Counted from the stretch's first letter, positions 8,999 to 17,700 are shown. The stretch: 64,000 nt of DNA from Halobaculum roseum (GCF_019880245.1 NZ_CP082289.1:1-64000), one strand, 5' to 3'. The notes: generated by a model from the letters alone, not told the origin. A program made the numbers and translations.

Positions 8999-10918
8999 TC
9001 AGTAGCGGAGCAGTCGCATCCCGTTGAGGATGACGAGGAGGACGCTGGCCTCGTGGACCAGCATTCCCGACGCGAGGGTGACGTAGCTGGTGAGCACGCC
9101 CGCGAGGAGGACGGTCACGGTCAGCACCGCGAGCCCGACGTTCTCGAGGACGTTCCAGCGCGTCGCCTTGCTGAGTTTGACCGCGTACGGGATGCGTTCG
9201 AGGTCGTCGGCCATCAACGCCATGTCAGCCGTTTCGATAGCGGTGTCCGTTCCCGCAGCACCCATCGCGATGCCGACATCGGCAGTGGCCAGCGATGGCG
9301 CGTCGTTGATGCCGTCGCCGACCATCGCGACGACGTGGCCGTCGGCCTGGTAGCCCTCGATGACGGACTGCTTGTCCTCGGGGAGGAGTTCGGCACGGTA
9401 CTCGTCGATACCGACCTCCTCGGCAACGGCAGCGGCCGTCCGCTCGTTGTCGCCGGTGAGCATCACCGTCTCGATGCCAGCGTCTTGGAGCGCCGCGACG
9501 ACCCCAGGAGCGGCCTCCCGGAGCTCGTCCCGCATCGCAATCGCGCCGATGATGTCCCCGTCCCGAACGACGTGGACGACTGTCTCGCCGCGCCCCTCAC
9601 GCTCGCGGACGTAGTCGGCGACCCGATCGGGGACATCGACGTCGCGGTCGTCCAGCAGCGCGCGGTTGCCGACGACGACTTCCTGGCCATCGGCATGGGC
9701 GATGACGCCCTTGCCGGCGACCACGTCGAAGTCGTCGGGATCGGGGACCGACCTGCGCCCCACGTCCGTATCGTCCGCTTGGGCGACCGTCGCTCCACCG
9801 TCCGTCGCAGCCGTCTGGCGTTCGCGGGCCATGTCGACGATGGCGTCCGCGAGGTGGTGTTCGCTCTTCTTCTCGGCGGTCGCTGCGAGCGAGAGGACGT
9901 CGGCGGCGGCGACGCCGAACCCCTCGATACCGGAGACGGTGGTCTCGCCCTTCGTGAGCGTCCCCGTCTTGTCGAAGGCGACGAGATCGATCTTGCCGGC
10001 GCGTTCGAGGTGTTCGCCGCCCTTCATCAGCACGCCCGACCGGGCGGCGTTACCGATGGCCGAGACGATGCTGACCGGTGGCCCGATGACCAGCGCGCCC
10101 GGACAGCCGATGACCAGCAGCGTCAGCGACAGGATCGCGTTCTGCGTGACCGCGTACGCGCCGATAGCCAGGGCAATGACGGCCGGCGTGTAGTACTTCG
10201 CGAACCGGTCGATGAGACTCTCCGTGGGCGACTGAGCCTCCTGGGCCTCCTCGACGCGACGGATGATCCGTTCGAGAGTCGTATCCGATCCCGCTCCCGT
10301 CGTCCGGATTTCTAGCGCGCCCTCCTGGTTGACCGTCCCGGCGTACACCTCGTCGCTGTCGGCCTTGTGGACGGGCGCGCTCTCGCCGGTGACCGGCGCC
10401 TGGTTGACTGCGCTCTCGCCGTCGACGACGGTTCCGTCGACCGGGATCTTCCCGCCCGGCTTTACGACGACGACTTCGCCCTCTTCGACATCGCGGGCGG
10501 AGACCTTTTGGAGTGTCCCGTCGCGACGGACGGTCGCCGTGTCGGGCGTCATCTCCAGTAGCTCCTGAAGTGCCGTCCGGGTCTTCCGCATCGTCCGGCC
10601 TTCGAGGTAGCTGCCAAGGCTGAACAGGAAGACGACGGCGGCGGCTTCCCAGTACTCCCCGATGACGATAGCACCGATGGCGGCCAGCGTCACCAGCGTC
10701 TTGATGCCGAGCGTCCGGTTGGTGACCTCGTGGTAAGCGGTCTTGGCGATGTCGTAGCCACCCACGACCGTCGCGAGGACGAGGATGGCGGCGCTTGCCA
10801 TCTCGAAACTCGTGAGGTAGCCGAGACTCCAGCCACCGCCGTACAGCAGGCCGCTTGTCGCCGTGACGATGGCCTTCCGGTGGTTCCGGTAGTACTGCGT
10901 GATCGATTGTTTGTTCAT
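8999..10918 (-). CDS. P1B-type heavy-metal ATPase with CPG motif
   Basis: 639 aa, a metal-exporting P-type ATPase without a fused HMA domain; the HMA is a separate gene just upstream. Actuator motif TGES (PVTGESAPV) and phosphorylation site DKTGT (Asp316) are present, as is MVGDGINDAP. Two key sites are altered. The transmembrane CPx motif is IGCPGALVIG (Cys272-Pro273-Gly274) instead of CPC, CPH or SPC. The nucleotide-domain SEHP motif is SEHH (His354-His355). About eight membrane segments are visible. The metal cannot be assigned from known classes. It forms an operon with genes on both sides. Confidence 0.88.
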   Translation of the reverse strand: MNKQSITQYYRNHRKAIVTATSGLLYGGGWSLGYLTSFEMASAAILVLATVVGGYDIAKTAYHEVTNRTLGIKTLVTLAAIGAIVIGEYWEAAAVVFLFSLGSYLEGRTMRKTRTALQELLEMTPDTATVRRDGTLQKVSARDVEEGEVVVVKPGGKIPVDGTVVDGESAVNQAPVTGESAPVHKADSDEVYAGTVNQEGALEIRTTGAGSDTTLERIIRRVEEAQEAQSPTESLIDRFAKYYTPAVIALAIGAYAVTQNAILSLTLLVIGCPGALVIGPPVSIVSAIGNAARSGVLMKGGEHLERAGKIDLVAFDKTGTLTKGETTVSGIEGFGVAAADVLSLAATAEKKSEHHLADAIVDMARERQTAATDGGATVAQADDTDVGRRSVPDPDDFDVVAGKGVIAHADGQEVVVGNRALLDDRDVDVPDRVADYVREREGRGETVVHVVRDGDIIGAIAMRDELREAAPGVVAALQDAGIETVMLTGDNERTAAAVAEEVGIDEYRAELLPEDKQSVIEGYQADGHVVAMVGDGINDAPSLATADVGIAMGAAGTDTAIETADMALMADDLERIPYAVKLSKATRWNVLENVGLAVLTVTVLLAGVLTSYVTLASGMLVHEASVLLVILNGMRLLRY

Positions 10919-10922
10919 AGTG

Positions 10923-11138
10923 TTAGGCGGGCTGGGGAGTGTACCCCTGGTTTTCGATGGTCTCTGCGAAGGCGTCGGGGTCAGCGACGCTGTCGTCGTA
11001 CTCGATCTCGACGCGGCCGGTCGCGTAGTGGACTTCGACGTGCTGGACGCCGTCGACGTTCGACAGGGCGCGTTCGACGGTACTCGCGCAGGTCGGGCAG
11101 TCGAAGTCGAGGACGCGGAATTGGGTTGTGTCGCTCAT
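10923..11138 (-). CDS. Free-standing HMA metallochaperone domain
   Basis: 71 aa, a single heavy-metal-associated (ferredoxin-fold) domain with the metal site DCPTC (Cys14, Cys17). It ends only 4 bp before the start of the CPG ATPase, which itself lacks an HMA domain. It probably delivers metal to, or regulates, that pump, acting in trans as the missing N-terminal domain. CPTC rather than MTCxxC is not diagnostic of one metal. It is the first gene of the leftward operon and is divergent from the winged-helix regulator starting at 11340. Confidence 0.85.
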   Translation of the reverse strand: MSDTTQFRVLDFDCPTCASTVERALSNVDGVQHVEVHYATGRVEIEYDDSVADPDAFAETIENQGYTPQPA

Positions 11139-11339
11139 TACAGTTTGAGATAGTGCCCGTACCTCAATAAGTATTTTTTATATGATATGTTTGAATTCGC
11201 ATACGAGTCGTTGGAACAGTCAAACGGGTCGTCTAGGGCTTTCGCTATCGCGGGTCCATCCTGTACTGGATACCTCGACAGACACCTACCCGACTCCTGC
11301 CCCGCTACCTTTTCCCGCGTGCTCGCGCTCAGTCCTCGT

Positions 11340-11864
11340 ATGAGTGATTCCGATACCGACCACCGTCTCGACGACATCGCGGTGCGAGACACTCGGATTT
11401 CGGACGCCATCGACGAGCCGATGCGGGCGATGGTCCTCGACATTCTGTCCGAGGAAGCCCTAACTGCGACCGAGGTCCACGAACGCCTCGACGATCGCGG
11501 CATCGACCGGACGGAGAACACGGTCCGCCATCACATCAACGAGCTCCGGGATGCGGGCCTCGTCGACGTCGTTCGCTTCGAGGAGGGGCGTGGTGGGACG
11601 ACGAAGTACTACCACGCGAACACGATCGTCCTCTCGTACTCACTACCAGATTCGGCCGACGCCGCCGTCGAGGAGATGATCGACGCTGCCCAGCCCCAGA
11701 TCACGGACGCGCTCACTACGCTCACCGACGAGTACGACGACGCTATTGAGGAGATCGTCGAGGATATGCAGCCCTGCGAGCACTGCCAGACCCAGAAGTA
11801 CGAGACGTACGTTCTTCTGACCGTCCTGCGACGTGCGTTCGTTCGCGCCCACAGAAATTCCTGA
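11340..11864 (+). CDS. Winged-helix metal-responsive regulator with C-terminal CxxC
   Basis: 174 aa from the ATG at 11340, chosen over an upstream start because the winged helix begins right after it. A winged-helix domain spans about residues 20-95, with RTENTVRHHINELRDAGLV as recognition region. The C-terminal part ends in MQPCEHCQTQKYETYVLL (Cys146, Cys149), a likely metal site. It is divergent from the HMA-CPG-ATPase operon and is the obvious candidate regulator. A decayed piece of a related gene is present at about 45391-45490, beside the second CopZ-like gene. Confidence 0.8.
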   Translation: MSDSDTDHRLDDIAVRDTRISDAIDEPMRAMVLDILSEEALTATEVHERLDDRGIDRTENTVRHHINELRDAGLVDVVRFEEGRGGTTKYYHANTIVLSYSLPDSADAAVEEMIDAAQPQITDALTTLTDEYDDAIEEIVEDMQPCEHCQTQKYETYVLLTVLRRAFVRAHRNS

Positions 11865-11893
11865 GGGGGAACCACCCCTACGCTGGCAGGGTC

Positions 11894-13360
11894 TTAGAAG
11901 GAGAACCGATCACGCGCGGATTGCATCGCGAGGCGAGTCAGGAGTCGCGCAGGGCCACGCTTTGGGAGGTCCCGTACAGTCTCGATGCTGGTCGGCGGTT
12001 CACTACCACCAATGTCTAACTCCCAGCCTGTCTCGTCCATGAAGCGTTCGACAGCCTGATTTACTCGCTGTCGCACGTCGTCCGAGTCCATTGTCTCGGG
12101 CACACCATTCCGGAGGACGACGTCGCCGTCAACGATCACTGTCTCGACGTCGGCCGGGACCGCGTTGTTCACGACGTGTGCGGGAACGTTGGTCAGTGGC
12201 GTGAACTTCGGTTTGTCGACGTCGAGGAGGATAATATCCGCGCGCTTTCCCGCTTCGATACTGCCGATCTCGTCGCCCATCCCCAGCGCGCGTGCGCCCT
12301 CGATAGTGAGCATTCGTATCAGTTCCATCGAGTCGAACTGCCCGGCTGAACGCTTGAGATTTGCCGCCAGCCGAGCTTGCCGCGCTTCACCGAACATGCT
12401 GTACGAGTCGTGCCAGTAGTGGTCGTCAATCCCTACTCCGACGTCGACGCCGGCGGCTCGAAGCTCGGGAACGGGCGTCCACTGCGTCTCCCCGTCCGGA
12501 TTCCAGTAACAGAAGACGGACGGGCAGTGCGCAACAGCCGCGTCCGCCTCGGCGGTTCGCTGGATGTCCTCTTCGTCGCCGAGGCGGAAGTGAGCAGCGA
12601 CCAGTCGGTCGTCCAGGAGTCCAACGTCGTCGAGCAATCCTACCGAGTCCTCGCCACCGTTCGCTCGTGCCATCGTGTTACTCTCCTCGAGTTCGAGCAA
12701 GTGCGTGTGGACGAGCAGGTCCGGATACTCTGCGGCGAGGGATGCGGTCCGTTCCCACAGCTGCCGGGTACACGACCAGTCGTCGTGCGGGCAGATCGTC
12801 GCCCTGATTCGGCCGTCGTACGTGTCGTGGTACGTTTCGACGAACTCGCGAGCACGGGAGAACTGCTGATCGACTGGTTGGTCCCAGAAGAGGTCCGAGA
12901 TCGCCGGGCCGAAAAATCCGCGGAGCCCTGCTTCCCCGAACGCCTCTGCACCTGCGGCAGGCCGTGCGTCCATCGAGTTCACGGTCGTGACACCGCCCAA
13001 GAGGAAATTGAGCGCTGCGAGCTCGACGCCTGCCTCGACGAGGTACTCGAATTCGCCGTTCCCTAATCTGTTAAACAAGGCCGTCCCACTCCCAAGCATC
13101 TCCGTCAGCTCGAGTTCGCTAAACGCACCGATGAGCGGTGTCATCTCCAAGTGCGTGTGGGCGTTCACCAACCCCGGCATCACCAGTTTCCCGTTCCCGT
13201 CGATAACGGTGGACGCTTCTAATTCTCCGTCTCCTGCACGTGATGGTCGGACTTCTTCGATACAGCCATCGGTGATGCATACTGTGCCGCGCTCGTACAG
13301 GCGGTTCCGCTCGTCGGCTGTGAGAACGAGTGCATCATGGATTGCCAGATCGACAGCCAT
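11894..13360 (-). CDS. Amidohydrolase of the ATZ/TRZ (chlorohydrolase) family
   Basis: 488 aa metal-dependent hydrolase. The N-terminal beta-sandwich leads into GLVNAHTHLEM (HxH at about 67-69), with later metal ligands suggested by LLVHTHLLE, LVAAHFRL and VGIDDH. The C-terminal GSIEAGKRADIILLD is typical. The family includes cytosine/guanine deaminases, S-adenosylhomocysteine/methylthioadenosine deaminases and atrazine chlorohydrolases; the precise substrate cannot be told. It stands apart in a metal island, convergent with the regulator upstream and divergent from the YHS permease. It could be cargo unrelated to metals. Confidence 0.8.
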   Translation of the reverse strand: MAVDLAIHDALVLTADERNRLYERGTVCITDGCIEEVRPSRAGDGELEASTVIDGNGKLVMPGLVNAHTHLEMTPLIGAFSELELTEMLGSGTALFNRLGNGEFEYLVEAGVELAALNFLLGGVTTVNSMDARPAAGAEAFGEAGLRGFFGPAISDLFWDQPVDQQFSRAREFVETYHDTYDGRIRATICPHDDWSCTRQLWERTASLAAEYPDLLVHTHLLELEESNTMARANGGEDSVGLLDDVGLLDDRLVAAHFRLGDEEDIQRTAEADAAVAHCPSVFCYWNPDGETQWTPVPELRAAGVDVGVGIDDHYWHDSYSMFGEARQARLAANLKRSAGQFDSMELIRMLTIEGARALGMGDEIGSIEAGKRADIILLDVDKPKFTPLTNVPAHVVNNAVPADVETVIVDGDVVLRNGVPETMDSDDVRQRVNQAVERFMDETGWELDIGGSEPPTSIETVRDLPKRGPARLLTRLAMQSARDRFSF

Positions 13361-13688
13361 CGTAAATTAGGAAGTGGATGTGACAGTTACCGTACTGGAC
13401 AACCGAGCAGGCCGGCGAAGGCTGTTCTTCCAGGTGGTGTTCCCCTCATTTGGGATATCATCGGTCTCTACTGGTCCCATTAGCCTCTAATACGTCGGCG
13501 TGATTTAATCAGATTCCCCTTTTGAATCTGAAGTCGGATTCCGTGGAGCTTGTGGAGGTTTGCAATGTTTTCCCCTCTTCACGATAGATCATCTATGGCC
13601 GACGGTTACGATGCCATAGTACTGATACCCTCATAGGCAGTATATTCTAATCAAAACCGCAATAGATGATCCCTACAATGATACACCT
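13361..13688. promoter_or_regulatory. Divergent promoter region with inverted repeat TCAGATTC-N7-GAATCTGA
   Basis: 328 bp between the amidohydrolase and the YHS permease, which diverge. A perfect 8-bp inverted repeat lies at 13509-13516 and 13524-13531. Its right arm is part of TTTGAATCTGAAGT (13521-13534), which recurs with one change at 45071-45084 before the second CopZ-like gene. The stretch is otherwise AT-rich near 13600-13680 and holds no gene. Confidence 0.55.
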
Positions 13689-15083
13689 ATGCAGGCGACG
13701 ATAATCGACGGAGTTCTTGAATCCCTTCGTATCGGTGTCGGATTTCTCTGGACGGCGGCGTGGGCGATCATCATGGGCCTCACGATTACGAGTCTCGTCC
13801 AGGTCTACGTCTCGAAGGAGCGGATGGCACAGGTGCTGGGTGAGGGCGATCTAACTGGACTTACCAAGGCGACTGTGTTCGGAGCAGCAAGCAGTGGCTG
13901 TAGTTTCGGCGCCGTCGCCATCGGGAAGGGCCTGTTCAAGAAGGGGGCGCACGCGGTGAACTTCCTCGCGTTCATGTTCGCGTCGACGAACCTCATCGTC
14001 GAACTAGGGCTGATGATTCTCATCCTGCTTGGCTGGGAGTTCCTCGTCGCGGAACTGCTCGGCGGCCTGATTCTCATCGCCGTCATGGCCGCCATCGTCC
14101 ACCTCACGCTTCCCGAAAACCTGTTTAACGAAGTCCGCGAGAAGCTCAACGAGCGCGACCGCCAGGCGGGCGTCACGGAAGATCCCACCTGCGGGATGGA
14201 GGGGAAAGACGAGTACACGCTCACGACCGACGGCGGTGAGACGCTCAAATTCTGCTCGGAGGGCTGTATGGAGACCTATCGCCAGGAGACGTCGAGTAGC
14301 GGCGGGTGGCGTGACGAGTTGCTGTCGTGGGGTGGCTGGTACAAGGTCGGGAATCAGTACCGCAAGGAGTGGTCGATGATCTGGAAAGACATCGTCGCCG
14401 GCTTCCTTATTTCTGGGTTCGTCATCGTCTTCGTCCCGCAGTGGGTGTGGAACACGCTGTTCATTCAGGGCGACGGCCTGCTCGTGACTGCCGAGAACGC
14501 CGTCATGGGCGTCATCATCGCCGTCCTCAGTTTCGTCGGCAGTATGGGCAACGTCCCGTTCGCCGTCGCGCTCTGGGGTGGTGGCGTCAGCTTCGCCGGG
14601 ATCATCGCGTTCGTCTACGCCGACCTCATCACCGTGCCCGTCCTGAACGTCTACCGGAAGTACTACGGCTGGAAGGTGATGCTGTACATCCTCGGCGTCT
14701 TCTTCGTCACGATGGCGTTCACCGGCTTCCTCATGGAGCTGCTGTTCGACGCGCTGGGTATCGTTCCAGATCTGGCGGGCGGCGAGACGGCGACTGAACA
14801 GACGTACTTCGAGCTCAACTACACGTTCTACCTCAATATTATCGCCTTTGCGCTCTCCGGGTTCCTTCTGTATGTCTACCGGCGGGGACTCGGCGCACCA
14901 GGTCAGTATCGAGATCCGGTGTGCGGGATGCGAACCGACGATGAGGGCCCGAGTGCGTCCCACGATGGGACGACGTACTATTTTTGCTCAAAGAAATGCA
15001 AGCGTACGTTCGAAGAAGAACCAACGGAATTTACTAATCAAAGCCCGCAAATATCGAGCCACGATCACGATCATGACCACTGA
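13689..15083 (+). CDS. Membrane permease (DUF318/ArsP-like) with two YHS domains
   Basis: 464 aa. Two blocks of membrane segments (about 10-150 and 235-405) resemble the DUF318/YraQ-type permease family, with GAASSGCSFGAVAIGKGLFKKGA as a core motif of the first half. Two YHS-type metal-binding modules are inserted. One, in the cytoplasmic loop, has Cys168 (DPTCGM) and FCSEGC (Cys189, Cys193). The other follows the last helix, with Cys412 (DPVCGM) and FCSKKC. The tail ends in a run of HD repeats. Related permeases occur in copper and arsenic clusters; here a copper or soft-metal export role is inferred. Confidence 0.8.
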   Translation: MQATIIDGVLESLRIGVGFLWTAAWAIIMGLTITSLVQVYVSKERMAQVLGEGDLTGLTKATVFGAASSGCSFGAVAIGKGLFKKGAHAVNFLAFMFASTNLIVELGLMILILLGWEFLVAELLGGLILIAVMAAIVHLTLPENLFNEVREKLNERDRQAGVTEDPTCGMEGKDEYTLTTDGGETLKFCSEGCMETYRQETSSSGGWRDELLSWGGWYKVGNQYRKEWSMIWKDIVAGFLISGFVIVFVPQWVWNTLFIQGDGLLVTAENAVMGVIIAVLSFVGSMGNVPFAVALWGGGVSFAGIIAFVYADLITVPVLNVYRKYYGWKVMLYILGVFFVTMAFTGFLMELLFDALGIVPDLAGGETATEQTYFELNYTFYLNIIAFALSGFLLYVYRRGLGAPGQYRDPVCGMRTDDEGPSASHDGTTYYFCSKKCKRTFEEEPTEFTNQSPQISSHDHDHDH

Positions 15084-15208
15084 TGATCGCACTGTGGTTC
15101 ATCCGCTGTGATGGGGTTCATCATCACAGTTTCAATCCGCAATTGTCACACCTACTGCGCTCAAATAGACGGTATGAATAGTCAAATCCCGCAACTCGGG
15201 GCTGTCAT

Positions 15209-15808
15209 ATGAATCGCCGTCGAGCAGATACTGTCGTCGGTGTGCTTCTCGGGTTCGTTCTCCTGGCCGGCGGGGTACTCAGTTGGCGGGCCTATCAACA
15301 GCGTCGGGCTATCGAGCAATCGATGGGGTCAATGATGGGTTCATCTATGGGAACGATGCACGGCCCAGACCCCCTCTGGTACGTGGTTGGAACCCTGCTG
15401 GTTGCTGGCGTTATCGGTGGCGTCTATTACGTGGTCCGGGGAGAACTCACCGATCCAGAAGTGGCCGACACAACGGCGCCTGTCGATCCTGCACAGACAT
15501 CGGCGGCAACAGCTACGTCGATGGATGATGACGCTGCACCGGCGACGTCTATCAATCCTGAATCGGACCCCCAAGCACGCGTTCTCGATCTCTTACCGGA
15601 TGATGAACGACGCGTCCTCGAACCCGTCCTGAACTCCCCCGGAATCACGCAGATTGAACTTCGGGATCGATCTGAGTTCTCGAAGAGTAAAGTAAGCCAG
15701 ACCGTGAGTTCACTCGAGGAGCGAGGTCTGCTGTATCGGGAACGACAGGGTCGGACCTATCGTGTGTATCCGAGTGATGACCTTCGGCAGCAACAACCGG
15801 GAAAATAG
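15209..15808 (+). CDS. Membrane-anchored winged-helix regulator with Met-rich outer loop
   Basis: 199 aa. Two membrane helices (about 8-26 and 57-76) enclose a short loop holding MGSMMGSSMGTMHG (Met39, 42, 43, 47, 50 and His51). A linker of about 45 residues leads to a MarR-like winged helix at about 120-195 (FSKSKVSQTVSSLEERGLL). The topology places the Met-rich loop outside and the DNA-binding domain inside. Met/His clusters bind Cu(I), so this could be a one-component envelope copper sensor. It precedes the cluster of secreted and membrane Met-rich proteins. Confidence 0.75.
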   Translation: MNRRRADTVVGVLLGFVLLAGGVLSWRAYQQRRAIEQSMGSMMGSSMGTMHGPDPLWYVVGTLLVAGVIGGVYYVVRGELTDPEVADTTAPVDPAQTSAATATSMDDDAAPATSINPESDPQARVLDLLPDDERRVLEPVLNSPGITQIELRDRSEFSKSKVSQTVSSLEERGLLYRERQGRTYRVYPSDDLRQQQPGK

Positions 15809-15976
15809 TCGCTATCTATCGGGCGCTCTCCCTCTCGAATTCCGTAGGTATGAACGGTCTCCCTCGAGCAAAACGGTTAGAAGATGTTATAGACGTTCTC
15901 GAACGTTCTCCTGTATGGATTCACACCCATGTCGATAACTCCCGAGCAGGCCTACGAGTAACCGAGGAGAGAGACA

Positions 15977-16297
15977 ATGACCAACTTCAAACTCGGCCGG
16001 TGGCTGCTCGTGGCGCTCGCGATTGTCGGACTCGCGTTCGCCGCACCGGCAGTCAGCGCACACGACAACGCAACGACCGCTGACGACGCGCCTACGGACA
16101 ATGCCACCGCAGATGAATGGGCCACTTGGATGGAGGCACAGATGACCGAACACATGGGCCCGGGTAGCGTCGAGTGGATGGAGTCGCACATGGGTGTGAC
16201 CGTCGACGAGATGGCCCAGGACATGGCTGACGGGGAATACCACGACGGGGCTGACGACGGCTACAACGGCGGGATGTACGGGCAGGGCCACTGCTGA
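15977..16297 (+). CDS. Secreted Met/His-rich small protein, putative copper binder
   Basis: 106 aa with a clear Sec-type signal (LLVALAIVGLAFAAPAVSA, about 11-29). The mature part is acidic and contains eight Met and four His residues in patterns such as MTEHMG and MESHMG, and it ends in GHC. No known domain is recognised. Such Met/His spacing is typical of extracytoplasmic copper-binding proteins. It lies between the membrane regulator and a SHOCT membrane protein on the same strand, so co-function is likely. Confidence 0.7.
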   Translation: MTNFKLGRWLLVALAIVGLAFAAPAVSAHDNATTADDAPTDNATADEWATWMEAQMTEHMGPGSVEWMESHMGVTVDEMAQDMADGEYHDGADDGYNGGMYGQGHC

Positions 16298-16354
16298 CGG
16301 CTCTGGCCGTTTCGATCGCTCCAATCGAACACCACAACTCACCAACGCAAGATA

Positions 16355-16708
16355 ATGACGCAACTCACCACTCACATCGGACGCACTGCTCGGCGACTCG
16401 CGATCCTCGCCGTCCCGCTGCTAGTTGCGGCGACTGGACCGGCTGTTGCCCACGGTAGTGGGAGCTACGGCGGCGGCATGATGGGGGGCGGCTGGGGCCT
16501 CTTCGGTGGAGCGATGGGGCTCTGGGGGTTCCTCTGGATGGGGCTCCTCATCGCCGTTCCGCTCTACATTGTCTATGCGCTCCTCAATCGAGGCTCCGGT
16601 GGGAACGAAGAGCAGTCGCTGTCGGTTCTCCGTGAGCGCTACGCCCGCGGAGAGCTCTCGGATGACGAATTCGATCGGCGGCGAGAACAGCTCGAACGCA
16701 CCGGATGA
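16355..16708 (+). CDS. SHOCT-domain membrane protein 1
   Basis: 117 aa. A signal-like N-terminus ends near AVAHGSG, a Gly/Met loop (YGGGMMGGGWG) follows, then one or two membrane helices at about 48-76. The C-terminal SHOCT motif is LRERYARGELSDDEFDRR. SHOCT segments are short helical oligomerisation modules at protein ends. The same tail occurs at 17224, in the cupredoxin fusion at 18029 and at 42744. The Met-Met loop facing outside suggests copper contact. Confidence 0.78.
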   Translation: MTQLTTHIGRTARRLAILAVPLLVAATGPAVAHGSGSYGGGMMGGGWGLFGGAMGLWGFLWMGLLIAVPLYIVYALLNRGSGGNEEQSLSVLRERYARGELSDDEFDRRREQLERTG

Positions 16709-16777
16709 CTGGAGCAGCTGCTGTTCCAGCCGATACATCATATTCCCAACGGCCGCCGTTGCGGCACCCAACCGTTA

Positions 16778-16793
16778 ACCCCGTAGACGGGGT
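16778..16793. promoter_or_regulatory. Inverted repeat ACCCCG-TAGA-CGGGGT before DUF302
   Basis: Perfect 6-bp arms with a 4-base centre, ending 10 bp before the DUF302 ATG. It resembles the G/C-box dyads bound by bacterial CsoR-type copper sensors, but no CsoR gene is seen in the window. ACCCCGTA also occurs on the minus strand before copA (around 38870-38880). A regulatory site is inferred. Confidence 0.4.
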
Positions 16794-16803
16794 ATGATAC
16801 TTC

Positions 16804-17220
16804 ATGGAATACACAATACAGACTTCAGTCACCGGTGAGTTCGACGACGTCGTCGACACGACGATTGCGGCGCTCAAAGACGAAGGATTCGGCGTCCTCT
16901 GTGACATCGACGTCCAAGCGACGCTCGAGGAGAAACTCGGCGAGGAGTTTCGACAGTACTGCATCCTCGGTGCGTGCAACCCGGGGCTGGCACACGAGGG
17001 CCTGAACGAAGAGATCGAACTCGGCGCACTCCTCCCGTGTAACGTCATTGTCTACGAAACCGACGGCGGCGAGGTCATGGTGAGTGCCGTCGACCCACAA
17101 CAGCTCGTCGGCATCGCCGACAACGAGGCACTCGACTCGATCGCGAACGAGGTCCACGACCGGTTCGAACGCGTTCTCGCCAGCGTCGCGGACGAACTCG
17201 AATCATCGACCGAGATCTGA
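16804..17220 (+). CDS. DUF302-domain protein
   Basis: 138 aa soluble protein matching the DUF302 pattern: an N-terminal strand (YTIQTSVTGEFDDVVDTTIAALKDEGFGVL), then FRQYCILGACNPGLAHEGL and LLPCNVIVYE. Three cysteines in CILGAC and LPC plus the ordered strand-helix arrangement are typical of the family. Its biochemical role is not established, though DUF302 genes are frequent beside copper and sulfur-redox genes. It ends 3 bp before the next SHOCT gene and has its own inverted repeat just upstream, so it probably heads a transcription unit. Confidence 0.82.
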   Translation: MEYTIQTSVTGEFDDVVDTTIAALKDEGFGVLCDIDVQATLEEKLGEEFRQYCILGACNPGLAHEGLNEEIELGALLPCNVIVYETDGGEVMVSAVDPQQLVGIADNEALDSIANEVHDRFERVLASVADELESSTEI

Positions 17221-17223
17221 ACC

Positions 17224-17577
17224 ATGACATCATCAAACCAACTCGACACCACAACCATCGTCCTCCTCATCCTCGGGGCGATCATCGTCCTCCCCTTGCT
17301 CACGATGGGGATGGGATTCGGCGGGATGATGGGATACGGTGGAATGATGGGTGGATACGGGACGACCAGCGGCTGGTGGCCACTCGTCGGGATGCTCGTC
17401 CAGCTGGTCTTCCTCCTCCTCCTGCTCGGTGGCGGATATCTCGTCTTCCGTCGCGTGACGGCATCGCAGTCGTCGCGGAATCCCGCAATGGAGGAGCTGC
17501 GTATGGCATACGCCCGCGGAGATCTCACCGAGGAAGAGTTCGAGGCGCGTCGGAACAAGCTCGAACGCTCGGAGTGA
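17224..17577 (+). CDS. SHOCT-domain membrane protein 2
   Basis: 117 aa. Membrane helix at about 11-30, a Gly/Met-rich loop (GMGFGGMMGYGGMMGGYG), second helix at about 52-74, then the SHOCT tail ELRMAYARGDLTEEEFEARR. The layout copies the protein at 16355, and the shared tail suggests they associate. Both have the Met-Gly loop next to the membrane. It starts 3 bp after DUF302, so the two are co-transcribed. Function unknown; an envelope copper role is inferred from the neighbours. Confidence 0.8.
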   Translation: MTSSNQLDTTTIVLLILGAIIVLPLLTMGMGFGGMMGYGGMMGGYGTTSGWWPLVGMLVQLVFLLLLLGGGYLVFRRVTASQSSRNPAMEELRMAYARGDLTEEEFEARRNKLERSE

Positions 17578-17700
17578 CGGTCCGACCACCAACCTCCGGC
17601 GTTACTCACGTCCGGCCCCTTGGAATCCGAAATCTGTGACCCTCACAGCTTTCGGATGTGAATAGAAGTGTGCTAAAAGCATAAGACCATACTAGCTACT

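Noticed and set aside
8924-10315. Plus-strand frame of over 400 codons opposite the CPG ATPase
   Set aside because: Shadow of a convincing minus-strand ATPase; low-complexity composition and poor start context.
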